Positions 10,408 to 21,051 of a DNA stretch of 64,000 nt are shown piece after piece (the stretch's first letter is position 1; each line of letters opens with the position of its first letter). Both the position numbers and the translations under genes were made by a program. The notes below the pieces were generated by a model. It was not told where the DNA came from. It searched no databases and saw only the letters and a list, made by a program, of their open reading frames with translations. This stretch comes from Adiantum capillus-veneris (lineage: Eukaryota > Streptophyta > Polypodiopsida > Polypodiales > Pteridaceae), in the NCBI GenBank assembly GCA_014529385.2, contig CM043954.1, positions 98,542,747-98,606,746 of the forward strand, given 5' to 3'.

Positions 10408-10622
10408 AGCAAGATAACTACACTTATGTCAAAAGAAAATTTATAGTCTATAAGGGATAGTACGATGGGATCTAATGAAAGAAGTATTTCATTGAGCCTT
10501 TCTGTGCCAAAGAGAAACACTATACGTTGTTGAAAGTGTATTTTATTGTTAATCCAAACGTTAATTGCAATAGATCGCACAAAGTGGAAGCTATAGAAAT
10601 TCACATCATGTGGATTATTCAT
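10404..10622 (-). CDS. Small ORF B-prime, conserved leader or LTR peptide, 72 aa
   Basis: Contains NNKIHFQQRIVFLFG, RLNEILLS and LSLIDYKFSFDISVVILL. It aligns with the ORF at 26476-26694 (SRKIHFQQRMVFMFG, VGEIIASPNP, LPLIDYHRSFDVNIFILL). In the best-matching part most base differences fall at third codon positions. It also resembles small ORF A, so A and B look like diverged copies of one ~70-residue module with a hydrophobic C-terminus. Function unknown. Confidence 0.5.
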   Translation of the reverse strand: MNNPHDVNFYSFHFVRSIAINVWINNKIHFQQRIVFLFGTERLNEILLSLDPIVLSLIDYKFSFDISVVILL

Positions 10623-10754
10623 CTAAGATAACTCTAGTATGTGCAAAATGTTATATGAGAGAAGAGAAGAGAAGAGAATTTTCCCTCCTAAGCCCTATTC
10701 TTGCTCGTAGAAAATAAGGATAAGAGGGAGATGAAATTAGAGATATATGTTAGA

Positions 10755-11626
10755 TTAGAGATGAAAAAGAAAACAACAAGAAATCAAAGTAGAACACATC
10801 TTACTTGACAAACCATTCGGGAGTTATTCACCATTTTTTATGGAGAGAGAAGAAGAGGAAAGACTTGCACCAAGTTCAAGTCCTTCTTTGATTAGAGATT
10901 ATCTTCCAAGGATAGCTTACAAGATTGGCTAGTCTTCCTCTAGGAGTAAGTGTAGGCTTAGGCTTATGTTTATGGCTAAGTATAATTAGGCATTACTACT
11001 TTCACTCCCTCATGAATGGTTTTCAAGAAAGAAGAGGTCCCTTTTTATATGTGAAGGGAACCCCCAAGGGTTACACAACAAAGAGAAGAGCCATTGTGAA
11101 CAGGAACTGACAAAGTTTGAAATGCGATGTCCCTGCATGATGTGGGCAGACACTTTGATCATATCTCCTCAACCATGGCTCTAAATAAAAAAGTAAAAAT
11201 AGGGGAAGAAAATGTCCCTACATGATGTCCCACCATTTTGATCATATCTCCTCAACCATGGCTCTAAATAAAAAAGTAAAAATAGGAAAAAAAATTCAGC
11301 TCATAAGCTACGAATCCATTATATATACTATTTCCAATTTAGATTGGAACCTTAAGCAAACAAATCATCAAAATAGGATACATTTCTGGCAGTAAAAGTC
11401 TTCTTGTGGTCCCATTAGCCTAGAATTTCATTTTATTCTGATGGACACCTCATGCAATATCAAAGCATGATATTACTCATTGACAAAGTTTTGTAAGCAT
11501 CCTTGCAATAATGCATTCAAATAGTTGTATCTTTGCAAATCATGCGAGTTAGTGTCCCACGAGGATTTGATTCCTTCCTAGTAGCTATTAAAAAGAATTA
11601 TAAGAAATATATGAAAAATACATAGA

Positions 11627-11658
<32 letters not shown>

Positions 11659-11962
11659 AGTTACCCTAGATATAAGATCTAGCTAGGGTGTAAGATGATA
11701 ATGAGATAGTAGAAAGAAAGAACCGATGTTTTTGCCCCAAGTTAAAGAGACGGAGCTATTGACACTTTTTTCATAGCACTTTCTGATGGTAAAGTAAGAA
11801 TATGTTACCCTTGAGATAAATATTAGGATGAGATAGAAAAATGATTATTATTCTTAAATATGCATATGTACATTATGGAAAATATACTTATGTATCTAAA
11901 AAGTTGCAAGATAGATCTTGTAGCATTCGTTCCCACTATGTGTGTGTCACAACACGACACCG
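10755..11962. repeat. LTR-like block of element C, copy 1
   Basis: Shares order and sequence with 59115-60178: TCATGAATGGTTTTCAAG, GGAACCCCCAAGGGTTACAC, TTTGATCATATCTCCTCAA, AATAAAAAAAGTAAAAATAG-like, TGATTCCTTCCTAGTAGCTA and GAGATAGTAGAAAGAAAGAA. Both copies lie to the right of minus-strand gypsy coding remnants, as a 5' LTR should. It contains an AT microsatellite at about 11629-11654. Exact LTR ends are not resolved. Confidence 0.6.
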
Positions 11963-12384
11963 TGTGTAGGCGTCCTTGTGTAGACAAGTTCGAGAGTGAA
12001 TTCTCCCATGCGTCCATGTGTGGCCGTCCTTGAGTAGACAAGTCTAATTTGAAATCGGCCACATACCATCAGTCATTGACTTCCAGCCACTTTTCGATCG
12101 CCGTCCACTTTTCGGCCGTCGTGCGGTTATAATATTCATGCAAAAAGGAATATTCCGGTGGCTGTGAAAGATATGGTTTTCGGGGAGTGATTTTTCTTCA
12201 TGCACGATGGCTTCTCCTCATAATGGGAGCCTTACATATTTACGTTTTTAATACAAAAATTACAAGAGGTAAATCATGCTCCATACTTAACAGCCCCTAG
12301 ATTGAAATTGTATGTGGCTAAAGATATAATAGAAGTATCATTGACTAGAGTGGAATGAGGATAAATAAATCCTTAAGACGAGGA
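11963..12384. other. Unassigned DNA left of the foldback element
   Basis: Contains two similar stretches, CGTCCTTGTGTAGACAAG near 11970 and CGTCCTTGAGTAGACAAG near 12025, giving a short tandem pattern. No coding signal was recognised. Confidence 0.4.
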
Positions 12385-13465
12385 TTTCTCTCATTAGGAG
12401 ATTTCGGAGGTCTTTTGGAGGGCCTTTTGGAAGAGAGAGGAAAATAAGCTCCTCCAATGAGAGAAGAGCCTGCGTTACATAAATACGTAGAAAAATAGAT
12501 TGATATTAACAAAAATATAAAAGGTGTCCCTCTCCTCATTTAATAATCTAGTGGTCCTTGAAGACGATCACTCTCTTTCATTTAATGCGAGCACCTTTTA
12601 AAGAAGATAGATGCGGTGCATTTAATACGGCTTACTTCATCGTTGGAACTCAAAAAGTCACAAAACTATCAAGTGGTGGAAGATTTTTAAACTTTTGTTA
12701 TTGTCAATGCGTCCGGAACACCCAAATATCCTAGAAATGAATGTCTAATTGCCTCGCTCCGACATCCAAAGAGGCAAAAACTTTCAAAAACCCCTAAAAG
12801 AACACTTTACTAATGGCGCGCGAGGAGGCATTCCAAAATTTTGGAATGCCTCCTCGCGCGCCATTAGTAAAAAGCCCCTTTTTTCCTTTTTTTAGGGAGC
12901 TTTTTGAGAGAAAAATGTCAAAAAAACCTCTTTAAAGGGGCTTTTTTGAAAGATAAGCGTCCAAAAACCACTAAAAGAAGCTTTGTACTAACGGCGCGTA
13001 GGGGGGCATTCTAGAATTTTAGAATGCTTTCTCGCGCGCCTTAAGAAAAAAGCCCATTTTTTGGGGTTTTTTGATATTTTTTGTCTCTCCGGATGTCGGA
13101 ACGAGACAAGTAGACATTCGTTTTTAGGGTACTTTGGCGTTTCGGACGCATTGGTGGTGTCAAAAGCCTCAAAATCTATCACTATTTGACAGTTTGTGAC
13201 TTTTCAAGTTCCAGTGATGACATAAGCTGCATTGAATGCGCCGCACCTACCTCCTGAAAAAGACGCTCACATTAAATAAAAAAGTGACCGTTTTCAAGGA
13301 CGATTGGGAATATAAATCTACTTTTTAGAGTGTCTGGTTGTTTTTTTGGACGTACTCACAAGGTGCAAGTGCATTTTAAAAAAAGTTTCTAGAGAGAGAA
13401 ATACAATTTCTTACGAGGCCCTCCAAATGACCTCCGAAATTTTCTAATGCAACAAGGAAGCATGG
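12385..13465. mobile_element. Foldback / long inverted-repeat element (non-coding)
   Basis: The left arm (about 12385-12840) and the reverse complement of the right arm (about 13020-13465) align: GATTTCGGAGGTCTTTTGGA with ATTTCGGAGGTCATTTGGA, GGAACTCAAAAAGTCACAAA with GGAACTTGAAAAGTCACAAA, and CAATGCGTCCGGAACACC with CAATGCGTCCGAAACGCC. The arms are mildly diverged. Each arm ends in a GGCGCGC-rich hairpin, so the RNA or single strand would fold into a long stem with side hairpins. No transposase is present. It could be a foldback transposon, a large MITE, or a head-to-head insertion pair. Outer ends and target duplication are not resolved. Confidence 0.7.
12806..12871. repeat. Perfect 66 bp palindrome
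   Basis: TTTACTAATGGCGCGCGAGG begins a 33-base arm whose exact reverse complement follows immediately, centred on AAAATTTT at 12838/12839. Every base pairs, with no loop. A related but imperfect hairpin lies at about 12990-13050 at the matching place in the other arm. Confidence 0.95.
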
Positions 13466-14354
13466 TAGAAGTGGTGTATTTTAATTTTTACAACTCCATC
13501 TTGCCATCAAGAGTACGTATCAGTAGTAATAAGAAATTCATTGAAATTTTTTTTTCATCATAAGAGCAATCCAAAGATGCATATATGAGCCTTGGATTCT
13601 AGCTAGACTTGTTAATCACAAAGGAAAAGGAATGATGCAAGTATTACAGTAGGGTGAGGTTCAAAAAGGAGCAGCAGGAGAAGAAATGTTGATAAAGAAG
13701 AGTGTCAAAGAAAGAAGAAGTGGAAGAGAGAAGCTATTTCATCCAAGAAGACTTCACAGATATATTTGACAAGTCTTAAACTCCAGACCTCTTGCATGGG
13801 ATGCTCCATCATAACTCATTGCCGGTAGGGGAACTACCCCACGACAAAGATTTTTTTTCAAAAAGGAAAAAGCAAAATTGGGTCATGACCCGATTGCTAC
13901 TGGTAAATATTAGCTTGGCATGAGAGGGCTGGACCGATTGATCATAGTACCTACCACAACATCTACCGTGAAACTATTGTCCACATCAATGCCATGAGCA
14001 GGTTGTTGTAGCAGCCAATTGATGCCAGCAAGATCATTGTTTACTACAACTAACACACATCAATACCAATAACACCCATAGGCCACTATCTTACCACTAC
14101 AGATGACCAATAATAACAGGTTAGACATCTCACTCATTTTGTGCATAGCAAACATCACACAACATTGAAAATCATGCATGCACCCCCCTCTCCTCATTAT
14201 TCCTTCCCACAATGTACGTGTTGCCACCTACCATTCCTCATCTACAATTCTTCAACCACCCATCACCCAGATGCAATAGCCATGTGCCTAGCTTACTAGC
14301 CATAAGTACACCCTACTTATCTTCCTCTCAGGTGCCCACTTTATCTACATGTAG

Positions 14355-14387
<33 letters not shown>

Positions 14388-14851
14388 AGTTACAATTGTT
14401 GTAGCCCGCTAAGAAGTAGCAAATAGCTGCAACCCTCTCTATCCAACTCTTTCCATCTATCTCCCTCTCTAGTGCATCAACCGTACACACACTATACACA
14501 CATGAAACTGTGCAATACCTAGGCATGTTGTGTGCTTGCTAATGCCCTCAACTCCAAATATTTTTCACCTCACGTCCCGCATGCATGGACAACTTTGTCC
14601 ACACTTTATCTTGGAAACTTGAATGCAACTACCAAATACCTTTACCGCTTCTGTCTACCACACACACATATGCATACACACAATATCACTTTGGTCTTAT
14701 AGCATGAAAATCTATCAAAGACAGGGAATTGGAATTTATCTCATTCTCTCTCCCTATCTCTACTTCACATGAGCAATTAGCCTCATATCTATCTCTCTCT
14801 CTCTTTCTACAATAGCCATTCAACTATTCATCTCTCTCTATCTCACACACT
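13466..14851. other. Non-coding stretch with low-complexity tracts
   Basis: AT-rich then C/T-rich DNA with no credible gene. The minus strand at 13775-13850 has a loosely tRNA-like stretch (TGAGTTATGATGGAGC and GGTCTGGAGTTTAAGAC) that might be the head of a SINE, but this is weak. Otherwise only homopolymer and dinucleotide tracts are seen. Confidence 0.4.
14355..14385. repeat. Poly-C tract, 31 bases
   Basis: An uninterrupted run of 31 C. It produces false poly-Pro and poly-Gly reading frames on the two strands. Run length is likely to be unreliable in assembly. Confidence 0.95.
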
Positions 14852-14873
14852 ACACACACACACACACACACAC
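14852..14873. repeat. CA microsatellite at LINE 3' end
   Basis: A short AC run directly followed by nine T (14874-14882), which on the minus strand is the A tail of the LINE. A second CA run marks the other end of the LINE at 20004-20020. Confidence 0.85.
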
Positions 14874-14889
14874 TTTTTTTTTGGGTGTA

Positions 14890-17800
14890 AATCTGCTTTG
14901 ATTAATTTGCAAGTGGGAAACCTCAAAGTGAAGGAAACCCACGAAAAGAAAGGGATACAAAACACGGAGCACTATGAGGCTCCGAAGGCTAGAAACAGTC
15001 AAAGTAAATCCTGTATCAAGAGTGATGCCTCCAGCGTCATAGACAAAATGCAGTGCTTGACCAAGAGATAATTTGAAATAGGGAAAGGGGTCAACAAAAG
15101 TTCCCTGGAACATTAAGGAGTTCCTATGATGCCAGATGGCCCACATAGTCCAAAATCTGACCCAGGTGAAGAAGACCACAAACCGAGATTGTGGTGCCCA
15201 AAGCACCCCAAAAAGCCAAAATCGTTTGTGAAAAGATCCGGAAGGAAAATGCAGTCGAAGAGCAATCGACACTTGCCAAATCAAGGCTCTAGAGTGACGA
15301 CAACACCACAGTAAGTGTGGCACAATCTCCTCAGCTTCAAGGCATCTAGGGTAGCGGGAAGGCGCAATATGCCGAGCATGCAACACACTGCCAACAGGTA
15401 GAGCTCCCACCAAGCACTGCCACAAGAAAACATGTTCCTTCAAAGGAAGATGGCTCTGCCAAATGCGAGACAATGTGTGTTGCCACCACAAGGATGACTT
15501 GGAAAGCGACCATAGGTGATTACCCGGATGCACAATCCATACATCAGACTGAAGGATGGCATAGACACTTGCAGCTGAGATGCAATCCAGTCTAGTAGTA
15601 GCCAGATTCCATTCAGAGAAGCGAGGGTCCACATCCAGAGGAGGAATGGGTGAATGAGCAGCAAGCATCCTTTGAATCTCCCGCTAGAGAGGAGAATAGT
15701 GAAGGCCCAACCAAAAGCGGGAGACGGCATCAACGAAAGAAAGAACATAACCCGAATCATCAACCACCTGATGCACCTAAAAAATTCCTTTTTGGGAAAG
15801 AAAATACGCTTGGCGAGGAGACCATTGAACCAAAGTCGAAGCAAAAACCCTGCTCCAATGTAGACTCTCCAAGCGAATAGAGTTACCCCCTGAGGATTGT
15901 CGACCATCCCAAGCCAAATGCGAAGTGATAACCTTCCAATCAACAATTAGAGAAGAAGTAAATGGATATCCAGAAATGTGTCTTTCAAGCTTCCCAAAAA
16001 CAACATCCCAATAAGTCGGTTTCCAATGACCAAAAGAAGGGGTGACAATGTGCGCACACAAATGTGTTACCATGAGAGACCAGGGTTGCTGCTGCTCCAC
16101 CAAAACTGGTAACAACATAGCTTTCCGAGCCAGAAGATGACGTCTCAAGTCCAAAATATTCAACCCTCCTAGCTGCTTGGGAGAACACAGCTTGTCCATA
16201 GATAGAAGCCGAAGGCCCCTCTTGCTAGACGAGGTCCGCCAAAAATGCTCTAAAATATTGGACATGAGGGATTGCAAGCGCAACCGAGGCCAGGATAACA
16301 AAGGCAAGTAAAACTGCACTAAGCCACAAGGATGCATTGGACAATCTTGAGACGCACATGAAGTGGCCACGTGGACAATTTTTAATAATTCAACTTGGAA
16401 TGCAGACGTTGGATCACCCAATCCAGTTTCTGCATAGCTGATATATTCCAACCCAGTGGATAACCCAAATGGCGAACGAGAACATGTGGAGGAACAATCT
16501 CCCCAGGCCACAATATCTGATGCCAATCACACTCTTTCAGAGACAATAGCTTGGATTTGCAAAAGTTAACTTTCAGACCTGTTGCCAATCTAAACAGGTG
16601 AAGAGTATGCATAATCTGTTGTACATCATCATAGCTATTACGAGGCATGAACAAAGAGTCATCCGCATAAGCCTGACCAGCAAACTGTCGATTAGAAGGT
16701 AAAGTCAGGCCATGTAGCCTACAAGTGGAGGTCAAGGAATCCAAATACATAAACAAGGGATGAGTAGTGATCACATAAAGCAAAGCACTCAGAGGGCAGC
16801 CTTGCCTTACCGACCGTCCCAAAGGCCAAGATTCTGTGAGAAAACCATCCAACAAGCCTGCGGAAGTATTGTATGCATACAAGAAAAGCACGACACAGGA
16901 TAGCTTAGGCCCAAAGCCAAAACATCTCATGGTATCCGTAATGTAATCCCAAAGAATAGTATCAATTCCTTTTCAATGTCGACCTGCATGATTAAGACAT
17001 CCTGTCGAGTATATTTTGCATATTCCATACCAATGATGACATTCGCGAGGTTATCAGTAATTTGACGTCGCAATGAAGCCATATTGAGATTGATGCAAGC
17101 CTTCATGCAGAAAGCACTTGAGTCGGTTAGCAAGAATTTTTTCCATTAACTTATATACCACAGGCATAAGTGTAATAGGCCGCCAATGTGAGAATTCTTC
17201 ACACAATGCATGCTTAGGTATCAGCTTGAGCAAACCTTCTTTCTAAGAGGAGGGTAGTTTCTATTTTTCCCAGGCTGTATTCATCATGAACAATAGAGGC
17301 ACCTTCAAATACTCCCAGAAAGACATGAAAATTTCCACAGAGAGACCTTCCGACTCAGTGAAAACAGCTTCCAAGTGTTGAGCCTGCCGCATTGAAAGAA
17401 TGGAAGTAACATGCGATAGAAACATGTGATGTGCTTGGCGAGCTTCTCTCGTAGGAAAAGAAGGGGCCTCAAAATTCTTGCCATAATGAGAGTGTAGGGC
17501 TAGTGCTAGCTCTCGGAAAGTGGAGTTCCACTCTCCTGACGGTAATTTAACTCTTTGTATAGCTTGAGACTGCCTCGAGTGATGCAAATGCTGAAAGAAT
17601 TGTTTAGAAGCACATCCTTTATCTGCCAAAGCCTGTTGTTTGACGAGCTTGAGTCTGCCATTTGGCCAATTTCCTCTCATCATTGTGCCTTAATATAGTG
17701 CGAGAAAAAAACAACTCAGTCATTTGTGTGTTAGTAAGAGAAGTATGATTAGCCAAGTGCATTAATCGGCTACAAGCATCCTTTGCCTGGTTAACCTGAT

Positions 17801-18700
17801 CCCTTAATTGTGACAAATAATCCCTACCATAATCTTGTATAACTGATTGAACACGCATAACAAAACGGAACCAGGCTATGTCCATGTCAACATACATCTG
17901 GGAGAGCAAAGGCAGGATGATATTCACAGTCATAGTGCGAAAAGGCTCATGCTTGAGATAAGCATTATTGATATGCAAAAGTCTCTTCTTGGCTAGGCAA
18001 TCATTGACATCAAAAGAGCCAAAACGAAGTTTCAAGCATACGGGAAAATGATCCGAGAGACACAAAGCATAATCAATCCTCATCTCGCATACAAAGTCAT
18101 CATACTGTTGCATGTGAAAAAGATACTAGTGATCCAGCCGAGCACGATACATAGATTGATCATTGTGCTGAAAAGTGAATCCTGGATCAGTTGGATGCAA
18201 AAAGGGCCACAAATTAAGCCCATTACAGGTCGACATAAATTGGTCCCATGATTGTCGTTCCATATGAAGCATGTGAGAATGGCCAGTAGTATTATCCGCA
18301 AGGTTTGGTGCATTATTAAAATCTCCGCAGAGAAAGGCATTGGAACGCCCTATCTGTAGAAGCTGTGTATGCATATAATCCTCCTAATTCGAAAAATTCC
18401 CCATTAACAATACATTGGATGACCATCCATCTCCCAGCCGGGTCATTAAAAACCAAGGTCGGGAAGAGTTCATGTAGAACAAGCATAAGCACTCCAGAAT
18501 GGCCAGCTAATCTTGCATAAGCTATCCACTAGCCCGCAAAGTAAGAAGTTTGTCCTGCAAATTGATGTTGGTTATGCTCTTGACGAACCACAATGTCTGC
18601 TTTACATGTATGAACATAGTGCCAGGTAAGCCGCCATTTGTCTTGATTACATAACCCACGCACATTATAGGAGATGCAATTCAAAGAACTATGCATTCTA
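14890..18700 (-). pseudogene. LINE L2 ORF2: endonuclease, reverse transcriptase, zf-RVT
   Basis: Read on the minus strand across frames. The endonuclease begins CISYNVRGLCNQDKWR near 18690, has the CGDFNN motif near 18310, and reaches LSDHFPVCLKL near 18050. The reverse transcriptase has SVRQGCPLSALLYV near 16800 and the catalytic QAYADDSLFMPRNS near 16660. A C-terminal zinc-binding region follows (WQSHLPLKEHVFLWQCL, then CLEAEEIVPHLLWCCRHS at about 15310). Frames change near 18110, 17680, 16930, 16400 and 15950, so no intact protein is possible. The YADD motif is preserved. Confidence 0.85.
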
Positions 18701-18751
18701 TATGGTATATACAGTGGACGAGGAAACAAGAAAAGAAAGGGATGAGAAAAC

Positions 18752-19822
18752 TCAAGTACCAGTGCCCATCGACACATCCTCCCCAGTTGTAGGTGCCTGA
18801 GAAGGTGGGTCAAGACCTGGACTTGGATAATTGAAAGTAAATGCACCTTGCAATGAAGAAGCTTCTCCGGTAACAACTTCCTTGTAAGAGCGAACCACCT
18901 TGTCCCAGGCTTCAGCCAAAGAAGTGTTGTCATTACAAGGGAGTTTTTTCTGAGCAACATTTTTCAAAGGAGGCACATAATTACGAGAAGATGCCGGAAC
19001 ACGAGTTGTAGCAGCTTTGGCGGGTTTCTTGGGTACTAGCCAAGTTTGAGAGGTCGAAACCTGTTCTTTTCCTTTGTCTTTAATATTTGGAGAAGCAGAA
19101 AGTGTAGACAAGTGTAATTGTTTCCCTTTTCCTTTAAACACCCCAGCTATGGGGGAGGAGGGTGAAACCCCTTTAGTTTGAACCTCAGTAGAAGATTTCG
19201 GAGGCGATTGAAGTTGAGGAGCAGGGACAGCTGAAGGAGGTAATTGCATATTTGGTTCTGGACATTCGGACTGCATATGACCAAATTTGCCACATCGGAA
19301 GCAAGAATTTGCAAACTTGCCCCATTTAAGCTTAAATGGGCGCTTTCCAACCACTACATCCCCGGAATCGATCGGAATACCTGCTAGAGTGGAGATATCC
19401 ATGTCCCACAGAATACAAAAATGGTTTGTGTTTGCTTCTAGCTTAGGACGGCAGATGACTTTGCCTAGTTGAGCAACCAACAAAGGAAGAAAATGATGCC
19501 AAGTGCGAGGAAAGTCGACCACCTCAACCCAGACGGGACACTTGTGACAAATGAGACTTTGATAGTCCTTGGTAAGAGCCCAGGGCAGCACATGAGTCAT
19601 CTGCATATTGAAGAAAAGAGGAGACATTTCTAGCAGAGCATCCTGAGCATCCATGTCAGCCAGCAAAACTTCGTAGAACCCTGGCGTGCCAAAGTAAACC
19701 CCTCGGACTGCTTGTTGTTTGAGTAGGAAATCAACCCATTGGCCTACATCCTGAGCCGTAGGCATTCTACCTGAGAAAAAAAGAATCACCGCATTAAGTG
19801 CATATTGAACAACAAGATCCAT
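18752..19822 (-). CDS. LINE L2 ORF1, nucleic-acid-binding protein, 356 aa
   Basis: An intact ORF from MDLVVQYALNAVILFFSGRM. Residues ~1-170 resemble the DUF4283 region of plant LINE ORF1 (GVYFGTPGFYEVLLADMD, CPVWVEVVDFPRTWHHFLP). A complete zinc knuckle follows (CFRCGKFGHMQSECP, CX2CX4HX4C) and then a long Pro/Ser/Lys-rich tail. It would bind the LINE RNA in the ribonucleoprotein. ORF2 starts just downstream, with slight overlap. The zinc knuckle is intact here, unlike in the LINE at 6.3 kb. Confidence 0.8.
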   Translation of the reverse strand: MDLVVQYALNAVILFFSGRMPTAQDVGQWVDFLLKQQAVRGVYFGTPGFYEVLLADMDAQDALLEMSPLFFNMQMTHVLPWALTKDYQSLICHKCPVWVEVVDFPRTWHHFLPLLVAQLGKVICRPKLEANTNHFCILWDMDISTLAGIPIDSGDVVVGKRPFKLKWGKFANSCFRCGKFGHMQSECPEPNMQLPPSAVPAPQLQSPPKSSTEVQTKGVSPSSPIAGVFKGKGKQLHLSTLSASPNIKDKGKEQVSTSQTWLVPKKPAKAATTRVPASSRNYVPPLKNVAQKKLPCNDNTSLAEAWDKVVRSYKEVVTGEASSLQGAFTFNYPSPGLDPPSQAPTTGEDVSMGTGT

Positions 19823-20003
19823 AAGCTCCTATATAGGGATGCGCACTTCCATGACAGGAGCGGATCCTTCCAAGGCTTGACGTGCATCCTCGAAGTCCTC
19901 ATGCAAACATTCTTTGATAAGATTCAAAGCATCCATCTTTGAAGTTTCCATGGCTTTCTGACGCTTATATATACATTGATCAGTCAAATCCATATGAAGC
20001 TCT

Positions 20004-20293
20004 CACACACACACACACACTCTTTTTTCGGAGGTTTTTGATATATGACTTCTATAGACACAGACAGACACACACACCGGCTAGCTGTACAGAAACACTC
20101 ACACCTCTCTCTCACACATAAGACGACGGAAGGACCGCGTGCAGGCGAAATCAAACTTCAACCCCCGGCGCGTTGTAAAGGGCCTGCACAGGGTAGATGT
20201 TGTGCAAAACATAGTCGCACGACAAACGAGTGCTGAAGGATTCACCACATACCCAAATCCCCCACGAACATACACACACACGCACCTGACATA

Positions 20294-20330
<37 letters not shown>

Positions 20331-20442
20331 AGGCTGGCTATACAGAAACGCTGCCACGCTAGAGAACTTTTGGCCCCTCACACACACCACACACACAGTA
20401 AATTTAACCCACACTATCACACACACACACACACACACACAC
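20004..20442. repeat. Cluster of CA microsatellites
   Basis: CA runs at 20004-20020, about 20298-20328 and about 20420-20442, separated by unique sequence that includes the G/C-rich CCCCCGGCGCGTTG near 20161. They create artificial Val-Cys frames. No gene was seen. Confidence 0.85.
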
Positions 20443-20953
20443 AAAATCACCCTTCCGGAGCTAGAATAGATAGCCAACATAATCTCTATCTCTACCACAT
20501 TTGGGTTGCTTCCAAGCATCATCATGTGATCACTTTTGAAGTGATATGCCCCCTCTATATGCAAGCAATTTCATAAATATTGCTCATTAGAGCATACATT
20601 GAAGCATTACATTGATCTAGTTCTGTTGCATGTTCATGCATCACTCATGTTTGCTCAATAGAGAAGGTCAAATATGAGGATGCTTAGACGATGGGATCAT
20701 CTTGATTACTCTCATAGCTCTGTCAGGTAGGTCTATTGGCAGAAGGAAAAGTCACTGCCAAAATTGCATAAGAGATAATGATGGAGATCTGAGTAGTCGT
20801 GCTTGACTTGAGAGAAGGTATGACAAGACAAAAATATAGAAGGAATCATGACCATAGTGATGATGATTGAAGGACTAATAAAAGCATGACAAGAGGGAGA
20901 GATACAATTGTTATGCTCAAAGTGATGACAATGATGAGCACAATGAAACGTTC

Positions 20954-20956
<3 letters not shown>

Positions 20957-21047
<91 letters not shown>
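20957..21047. repeat. CT/GA microsatellite, about 90 bp
   Basis: A nearly pure CT run. It yields a false Arg-Glu repeat frame on the minus strand and Ser-Leu frames on the plus strand. Confidence 0.95.

Positions 21048-21051
<4 letters not shown>

Larger units (their letters stand above)
14874..20003 (-). mobile_element. LINE retrotransposon L2, nearly full length
   Basis: About 5.1 kb on the minus strand: 5' region from about 20003, ORF1 at 19822-18752, ORF2 at about 18700-14890, then a short A run against a CA repeat. Domains are in the usual plant L1 order: DUF4283/zinc knuckle, endonuclease, reverse transcriptase, zf-RVT. CA repeats at both ends fit insertion into, and duplication of, a CA microsatellite. 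ORF2 carries several frameshifts, so the copy is dead. Confidence 0.85.

Noticed and set aside
10184-10417. Plus-strand 77-codon hydrophobic ORF
   Set aside because: Antisense to small ORF A-prime, which has a conserved partner in element D.
12988-13182. 64-codon Lys/Arg-rich ORF in the foldback element
   Set aside because: It runs through the inverted-repeat arm; the opposite arm does not keep the frame.
14212-14526. Poly-Pro and poly-Gly reading frames
   Set aside because: Caused by the 31-base C run.
18048-18251. Plus-strand ORFs inside LINE L2 (also 15126-15880 and 19287-19472)
   Set aside because: Shadows of minus-strand LINE coding sequence with no domain of their own.
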